Below, in pieces: positions 6,534 through 9,425 of a DNA stretch of 9,425 nt. The translations under genes and the position numbers were made by a program. The stretch spans positions 1 through 9,425 of the forward strand of contig JAQGHJ010000255.1 in the NCBI GenBank assembly GCA_028288905.1, given 5' to 3'. Numbering within the stretch: position 1 is the first letter of the stretch; the number at the start of each line of letters is the position of its first letter. Source of the stretch: Phycisphaerales bacterium (GTDB lineage Bacteria; Planctomycetota; Phycisphaerae; Tepidisphaerales; Tepidisphaeraceae). The notes beneath the pieces are model-generated. The model did not search any database. It was not told where the DNA came from and saw nothing but the letters and a program-made list of their open reading frames with translations.

Positions 6534-6575
6534 TTGCAAATCCGTTATTCGTGGGTTCGAATCCCACTCCGGCCT
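6534..6575 (+). other. 3' half of tRNA-Cys(GCA), probable attachment-site scar
   Basis: Read 5' to 3': anticodon loop TTGCAAA with GCA (6534-6540), anticodon-stem 3' strand TCCGT (6541-6545), variable loop TATTC, T-stem GTGGG / loop TTCGAAT / CCCAC (6551-6567), acceptor 3' strand TCCGGCC (6568-6574) and discriminator T (6575), the base expected for tRNA-Cys. The 5' half is absent: the bases before the loop (GCCGT) do not pair properly with TCCGT, and no GGCCGGA acceptor strand, D-arm or upstream stem is present. No CCA is encoded. Such 3' halves arise when an integrase inserts an element in a tRNA gene: the element restores the intact tRNA at its proximal end and leaves this displaced copy at its distal end. 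That puts the element on the left of this site. A decayed tRNA copy is the alternative. Confidence 0.8.
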
Positions 6576-6619
6576 TCGCTCACTTCACTGGTTTGACGGG
6601 CGTCGCTTCGGTCGGGGCA

Positions 6620-6635
6620 CCGGCCGCTCGGCCGG
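6620..6635. repeat. GC-rich hairpin CCGGCCG-CT-CGGCCGG
   Basis: The 7-bp arms are perfect, with a 2-nt centre, so a real hairpin would open one more pair. It is 44 bp downstream of the tRNA-Cys 3' end. It may be the original transcription-end hairpin of that tRNA gene, but there is no T-tract, so a terminator call is weak. Confidence 0.35.
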
Positions 6636-6669
6636 GCGGTCCACTGCCTCGATTCCCTCCCCCGCGGTC

Positions 6670-6798
6670 CTAGAGATTCTCATCACAGACGATCCCTCGC
6701 CGCAGAGCGCGTTCGGCTCCGGCGAATGTGCGCCGCTCGGGCGTCAGCCAGAGGCAACCGCCTGCCGCGCGGGCGTACGCGAGGATCTTGGATTGCAA
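6670..6798 (-). pseudogene. Possible gene remnant with winged-helix-like tail (42 residues)
   Basis: The minus-strand frame ending in TAG at 6670-6672 has a stretch that looks like real protein: QSKILAYARAAGGCLWLTP followed by a helix ERRTFAGAERALRRGIV. Helix-turn-strand spacing is like part of a winged helix. The frame continues upstream to 7557 but that part is low-complexity and overlaps the plus-strand gene at 7091, so it is not coding. A TTG at 6798 is the nearest possible start, without a ribosome site. I do not know the family; this is a candidate fragment only. Confidence 0.3.
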
Positions 6799-6878
6799 CC
6801 GTGGGCTGGAGAGGACCGGCTTGAAAAGCGTCTGCTCGGCTACGGGCGCGACCTTTTCATGTCCACAGGCCGGCTCGC

Positions 6879-7015
6879 CCCGTGCACCTCTCCCGCCCCC
6901 CACACCCTGCGCCGCCCGCGCGAGGACACGTGGCCCGCCCGGTTTCGCGTTCACGTCCGAGTCCGGTGAAGAACTGTTGTCGGACAAGGGCCGCGGGTGC
7001 GGCGGAAGGACGTGC
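6879..7015. repeat. Degenerate intergenic repeat with C-rich/G-rich inverted arms
   Basis: A C-rich arm (CACCTCTCCCGCCCCCCACA, from 6889) and a G-rich arm (GGACAAGGGCCGCGGGTGCGG, about 6983-7003) are imperfect inverse matches. The minus-strand translation of the G-rich arm gives PPHPRPLS, the false peptide made by a widespread family of intergenic repeats found in several GC-rich phyla, including planctomycetes. No gene is supported in 6799-7090. Membership of that repeat family is from memory of the peptide signature. Confidence 0.4.
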
Positions 7016-7090
7016 CCCTTCGCAACACGTGCCTTGCGGGCGCCAGGCGACGCCCGACGTGGAACGATTGCGCCCTGAGCAGGGAGAGCG

Positions 7091-7396
7091 ATGCCGGTGA
7101 CGGAGCCGACGGTGTGGCGGGCGCTGGTGGTCGTCTTATCCGTGGCGATGGCCGGGACGTACGCGGTCCAGCGGACGGCGGCGCGGGGCTCCGAATTGGA
7201 GGCGCTGCTCGCGAAGGAAGCGTCCGTCGGTGCCCGCCTGGCCGACCAGTGTCGGCAGAACGGGGAGGCGTTCGAGGCGTGGGAGGAAGCCGGCGGGGCC
7301 GGGTCCCTGCCGAAGTTGTCGTCGGTCGCCGCGTCAGACGTCCAAGAGCTGGAGCGGCTCCGGCAGCGGATCCTCCACGCCGGGGGTGGTTGGTAG
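7091..7396 (+). CDS. Small membrane-anchored helical protein, function unknown
   Basis: 101 residues. It starts with ATG 7091 preceded by AGGGAG (7081-7086) at 4-nt spacing, a good ribosome site. Residues 8-26 (VWRALVVVLSVAMAGTYAV) form one hydrophobic helix near the N-terminus, either a membrane anchor or an uncleaved signal. The rest is helical and charged (ELEALLAKEASVGARL, VQELERLRQRIL) and could form a short coiled coil outside the membrane. No known family is recognised. It is a single gene convergent with the DUF1559 gene at 7539. The longer opposite-strand frame is rejected because its composition is low-complexity. Coding status is likely; function unknown. Confidence 0.6.
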   Translation: MPVTEPTVWRALVVVLSVAMAGTYAVQRTAARGSELEALLAKEASVGARLADQCRQNGEAFEAWEEAGGAGSLPKLSSVAASDVQELERLRQRILHAGGGW

Positions 7397-7409
7397 ACGC
7401 CGGGGGTGG
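7377..7409. repeat. 13-bp direct repeat ACGCCGGGGGTGG across a stop codon
   Basis: Copies at 7377-7389 and 7397-7409, 20 bp apart, straddle the TAG stop at 7394-7396. This is probably a small slippage duplication; it would mean the last residues (AGGGW) of the small membrane protein are recent. No regulatory role is evident. The rest of the gap to 7538 shows nothing clear. Confidence 0.55.
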
Positions 7410-7538
7410 CGCGGCCGACGGCCGGACCGGGTGGCCGCACGTCCAAGGGCATCCGCCTACTAGGGCTCGGCGGCCGCCTCCGCCGGCGGTCGGGACCGGC
7501 ATCGTCCGCGTCGCCCGGGCTGCTTATCCCGGGCCGGC

Positions 7539-8459
7539 TTACTGGTCGGTTCGCCACTTCGGGTACGGGGTCTTGGCGAGCTCGGTCAGGCTGAACGCGC
7601 TGGTCGAGACGTTCCCGTCGCCGCCGGGCAGGTCCTTCGTCCGGAGGGACTCGGCGTGCCCGTCGAACATCATCACGTTCGTGATCTTCTTGTTGTTGTG
7701 CCGGGCGTTAATCCGGTTCGCGTTCGTCTTCTGGAGGTTGATGAAGATCCCGTCGAACAGGCATACGACCTCGCTGGAGTTCCGGATCCGGCTGGCCTTA
7801 TCCGGGACCTTCAGCGAACCGTCCGACCCGCCGCTGGACGGGATCCGCCGCATCGGGGCCCACCCGTCCGACTGGTAGCTGCTGTTGACGCCGTACCAGT
7901 TGTACAAGTTGAGGCCCGGGTTGCCGGCCGCGTCCTTCACGAGCACGAACGACTGCTGGAGCTGGCCCGTCGCCCCGAGGCTGCTCTTGCGGTCCGGCAG
8001 CGAGGTGCTGGCGAGCGCGATCTCCATCACCCCGCTCGGGCACTTGAACACCGTGTCGTTCGAGATCGGCGGGGTCGCCGTCGTCGGCACTGGGGACGTC
8101 GGGATCGGCGGGTAGCTCAGGAACCCCATCCCCACCAAAACGGTCGCCCACGTGTCGGAGACGACGTCGCCGTTGCTGAACGTCGTTCCGGCCGACGTGG
8201 TGCAGTCCGGCGGGACCATGTGCCCCTTGTTCTCGGCGGTGTAGGCGGCCATCGCGACCCCGAGCTGCCGGAGGTTGCTCAGGCACTTGACCGTGTTCGC
8301 CTGCTCGCGGGCGGCGTTCAGGCTCGGCAGCAGGATCGAGACCAGCAGCGCGATGATCCCGATCACGACGAGCAGCTCGACGAGCGTGAACCCCGCCGCC
8401 GTCACCCGTGCCGCCCGCCGGCCGCCCCGGCCCGTCCCCGCCCTGTACGTCCCCGCCAT
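7539..8459 (-). CDS. DUF1559 domain protein with prepilin-type N-terminus (paralogue 1)
   Basis: 306 residues from ATG 8459. A basic leader ([14 protein letters not shown]) ends in a type IV prepilin cleavage site, G23|F24-T-L-V-E28, followed by a hydrophobic helix [17 protein letters not shown] (31-47). DUF1559 follows: [19 protein letters not shown] and AAYTAENKG. The C-terminal motif is H254 ... D266-G267. Proteins of this family are thought to be processed by prepilin peptidase (PilD) and exported as pseudopilin-like surface proteins; individual roles are unknown. The spacing between His and DG is 11 residues, not the usual 9. A GTG-initiated longer reading from 8495 would add 12 residues; neither start has a clear ribosome site, and ATG 8459 fits the leader length better. 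It is 72 bp downstream of a close paralogue in the same direction. Confidence 0.9.
   Translation of the reverse strand: MAGTYRAGTGRGGRRAARVTAAGFTLVELLVVIGIIALLVSILLPSLNAAREQANTVKCLSNLRQLGVAMAAYTAENKGHMVPPDCTTSAGTTFSNGDVVSDTWATVLVGMGFLSYPPIPTSPVPTTATPPISNDTVFKCPSGVMEIALASTSLPDRKSSLGATGQLQQSFVLVKDAAGNPGLNLYNWYGVNSSYQSDGWAPMRRIPSSGGSDGSLKVPDKASRIRNSSEVVCLFDGIFINLQKTNANRINARHNNKKITNVMMFDGHAESLRTKDLPGGDGNVSTSAFSLTELAKTPYPKWRTDQ
7615..7707 (-). repeat. 93-bp block identical to 8620-8712 (DUF1559 3' region)
   Basis: The two paralogues are base-for-base identical over this block, including third codon positions. It encodes the [14 protein letters not shown] motif and the [11 protein letters not shown] tail. 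The flanks diverge at once. Identity without synonymous change points to recent duplication or gene conversion. Confidence 0.85.
8259..8341 (-). repeat. 83-bp block identical to 9225-9307 (DUF1559 5' region)
   Basis: A second identical block, offset by 966 bp, encodes the end of the hydrophobic helix through [21 protein letters not shown]. Similarity continues on both sides with scattered changes, while the central ~500 bp of the two genes differ widely. Confidence 0.85.
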
Positions 8460-8495
8460 GCCAACTAGTTTACCGGACCCCGCCGCGACCGGCAC

Positions 8496-8514
8496 GGGCG
8501 GGGGCGGGGGCGGG
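8496..8514 (+). other. G-quadruplex-type tract between the two DUF1559 genes
   Basis: Four G-runs (3, 5, 5 and 3) separated by single C residues, the classic short-loop G4 pattern, on the + strand. That is the template strand for both neighbours, so it would lie ahead of RNA polymerase leaving the upstream gene. It might attenuate read-through or transcription. It lies in the 72-bp gap (8460-8531), which shows no other terminator. Confidence 0.45.
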
Positions 8515-8531
8515 AATTTTGCCCCGGCCGC

Positions 8532-9392
8532 TCACTGGTCCAGCCGCCACTTGGGATACGGGTAGTTCTTCAGGTTGGCCAGGCCGAACGTTGTGGGGGC
8601 GTCCGGCTGGTTGGCGTTGCCGTCGCCGCCGGGCAGGTCCTTCGTCCGGAGGGACTCGGCGTGCCCGTCGAACATCATCACGTTCGTGATCTTCTTGTTG
8701 TTGTGCCGGGCGCCGAGCCGGTTCGCGCTGACGGCCATCAGGTTCAGGAAGAACCCGTCGAACAGGCACACGACCTCGCTGGTGTTCCGGACCCGGGTCG
8801 TCTTGTCTGGCACCTTGATGTTCTCCTGCGTCGCGTTGGCCGTCACCGGGTCGGACGGCACCCGCCGGCACGGGGACCACGTGAACGCCGTGCTCGTCCC
8901 GTTGATCCCGTACCAGTTGTACACGTACAGCCCCGGGAACAGCTTGGTCGACCCCTGCTTCTGGCACATGGCCGAGTCCCCGGACTGCCGGCTGGCCGGC
9001 GTGCCGTTCGCGTTGGCGAACTCGGAGATCCCGCTCGGGCACCGGAACGCCGAGTCGAAAGCCGGCGGGGTGGCGGAGTTGATGATCGGGTACTTGAGGT
9101 ACCCGCAGGCGACCAGGGTCGTCGACCACAGGTCGGTGACGACCCCGCCGGCCACCCCGGCCTCCTGGTTGTCGCACGGGATCTGGGCCCCCTTGTTCTC
9201 GGCGGTGTAGGCGGCCATCGCCGTCCCGAGCTGCCGGAGGTTGCTCAGGCACTTGACCGTGTTCGCCTGCTCGCGGGCGGCGTTCAGGCTCGGCAGCAGG
9301 ATCGAGATCAGCAGCGCGATGATCCCGATCACGACCAACAGCTCCACAAGCGTGAACCCTCGGGTGCGGCTGCACCGGGTGCGGAACGACAT
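8532..9392 (-). CDS. DUF1559 domain protein with prepilin-type N-terminus (paralogue 2)
   Basis: 286 residues. ATG 9392 is chosen because GGAGG (9399-9403) lies 6 nt upstream; a TTG at 9398 is too close to it. A short basic leader ([12 protein letters not shown]) is cut at G12|F13-T-L-V-E17, followed by the hydrophobic helix [17 protein letters not shown]. The rest matches paralogue 1 at the N-terminus ([19 protein letters not shown]) and C-terminus (H230 ... D242-G243, then [15 protein letters not shown], ending PYPKWRLDQ) but differs in the middle. It is probably the first gene of a short tandem transcription unit. Export via the type II secretion/type IV pilus pathway is expected from the family; binding partner unknown. 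Confidence 0.92.
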   Translation of the reverse strand: MSFRTRCSRTRGFTLVELLVVIGIIALLISILLPSLNAAREQANTVKCLSNLRQLGTAMAAYTAENKGAQIPCDNQEAGVAGGVVTDLWSTTLVACGYLKYPIINSATPPAFDSAFRCPSGISEFANANGTPASRQSGDSAMCQKQGSTKLFPGLYVYNWYGINGTSTAFTWSPCRRVPSDPVTANATQENIKVPDKTTRVRNTSEVVCLFDGFFLNLMAVSANRLGARHNNKKITNVMMFDGHAESLRTKDLPGGDGNANQPDAPTTFGLANLKNYPYPKWRLDQ

Positions 9393-9398
9393 GACCAA

Positions 9399-9403
9399 CC
9401 TCC
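9399..9403 (-). promoter_or_regulatory. Ribosome binding site GGAGG for the second DUF1559 gene
   Basis: The minus-strand GGAGG is spaced 6 nt from ATG 9392 and decides the start. The window ends 22 bp further on, so no promoter can be judged. Confidence 0.7.
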
Positions 9404-9425
9404 AGAGCGGACCCGACCGAACCGT

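Noticed and set aside
6382..6567. Small minus-strand ORF with GFEPTNNGFAN
   Set aside because: Well-known artefact of translating tRNA sequence on the wrong strand.
6534..6575. Complete tRNA-Cys gene
   Set aside because: No 5' acceptor strand, D-arm or matching 5' anticodon stem upstream; only the 3' half is present.
6670..7557. 295-residue minus-strand open frame
   Set aside because: Most of it is proline/arginine/serine-rich low-complexity sequence, it overlaps a better plus-strand gene with a ribosome site at 7091 and also the 3' end of a DUF1559 gene. Only its last ~42 residues look protein-like.
8470..9375. 301-residue minus-strand frame
   Set aside because: Frame-shifted shadow of the second DUF1559 gene; the real frame carries the prepilin motif.

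Overview
The window looks like part of a very GC-rich planctomycete chromosome of the Gemmata type. The best evidence is a tandem pair of DUF1559 proteins at the right end. These have a prepilin-type N-terminus (G|FTLVE) and a C-terminal H-Xn-DG motif, a family hugely expanded in Planctomycetes. The genus cannot be fixed from sequence alone.

Layout. (1) Positions 112-360 hold the orphaned C-terminal domain (DUF4113) of a UmuC-type error-prone DNA polymerase, without the rest of the gene. (2) Positions 403-6354 hold an accessory block of four nuclease-like genes: a phospholipase-D-fold nuclease (431-1489, -), a large protein with a C-terminal PD-(D/E)XK domain (1507-3738, -), an HNH endonuclease (4267-5205, +) and a PD-(D/E)XK/DUF4268 protein (5220-6344, +). 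They form two 2-gene operons that diverge from a 528-bp intergenic region. (3) Positions 6355-6533 are non-coding with short repeats, followed by the 3' half of a tRNA-Cys gene (6534-6575) without its 5' half. This is the expected scar at the distal end of an element integrated into tRNA-Cys. (4) Positions 6576-7090 are non-coding or decayed. (5) Then come a small membrane-anchored protein (7091-7396, +) and two DUF1559 pilin-like paralogues (7539-8459 and 8532-9392, both -).

The most unusual signal is a 13-bp interrupted palindrome, TGACGCWGCGTCA, present four times (403, 1497, 3939, 6342) and not found elsewhere in the window. The copies split the nuclease block into three modules: PLD; large PD-(D/E)XK; HNH plus DUF4268. 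Two copies contain the stop codon of the adjoining gene. I read this as either a modular cassette boundary (recombination or insertion site) or a shared regulatory or 3'-end element of a nuclease island. The tRNA geometry puts the integrated element to the left of 6534, so the nuclease block would be inside it and the DUF1559 genes outside. No integrase, transposase, methyltransferase or helicase lies in the window, so a complete restriction or defence system cannot be claimed from these 9.4 kb.
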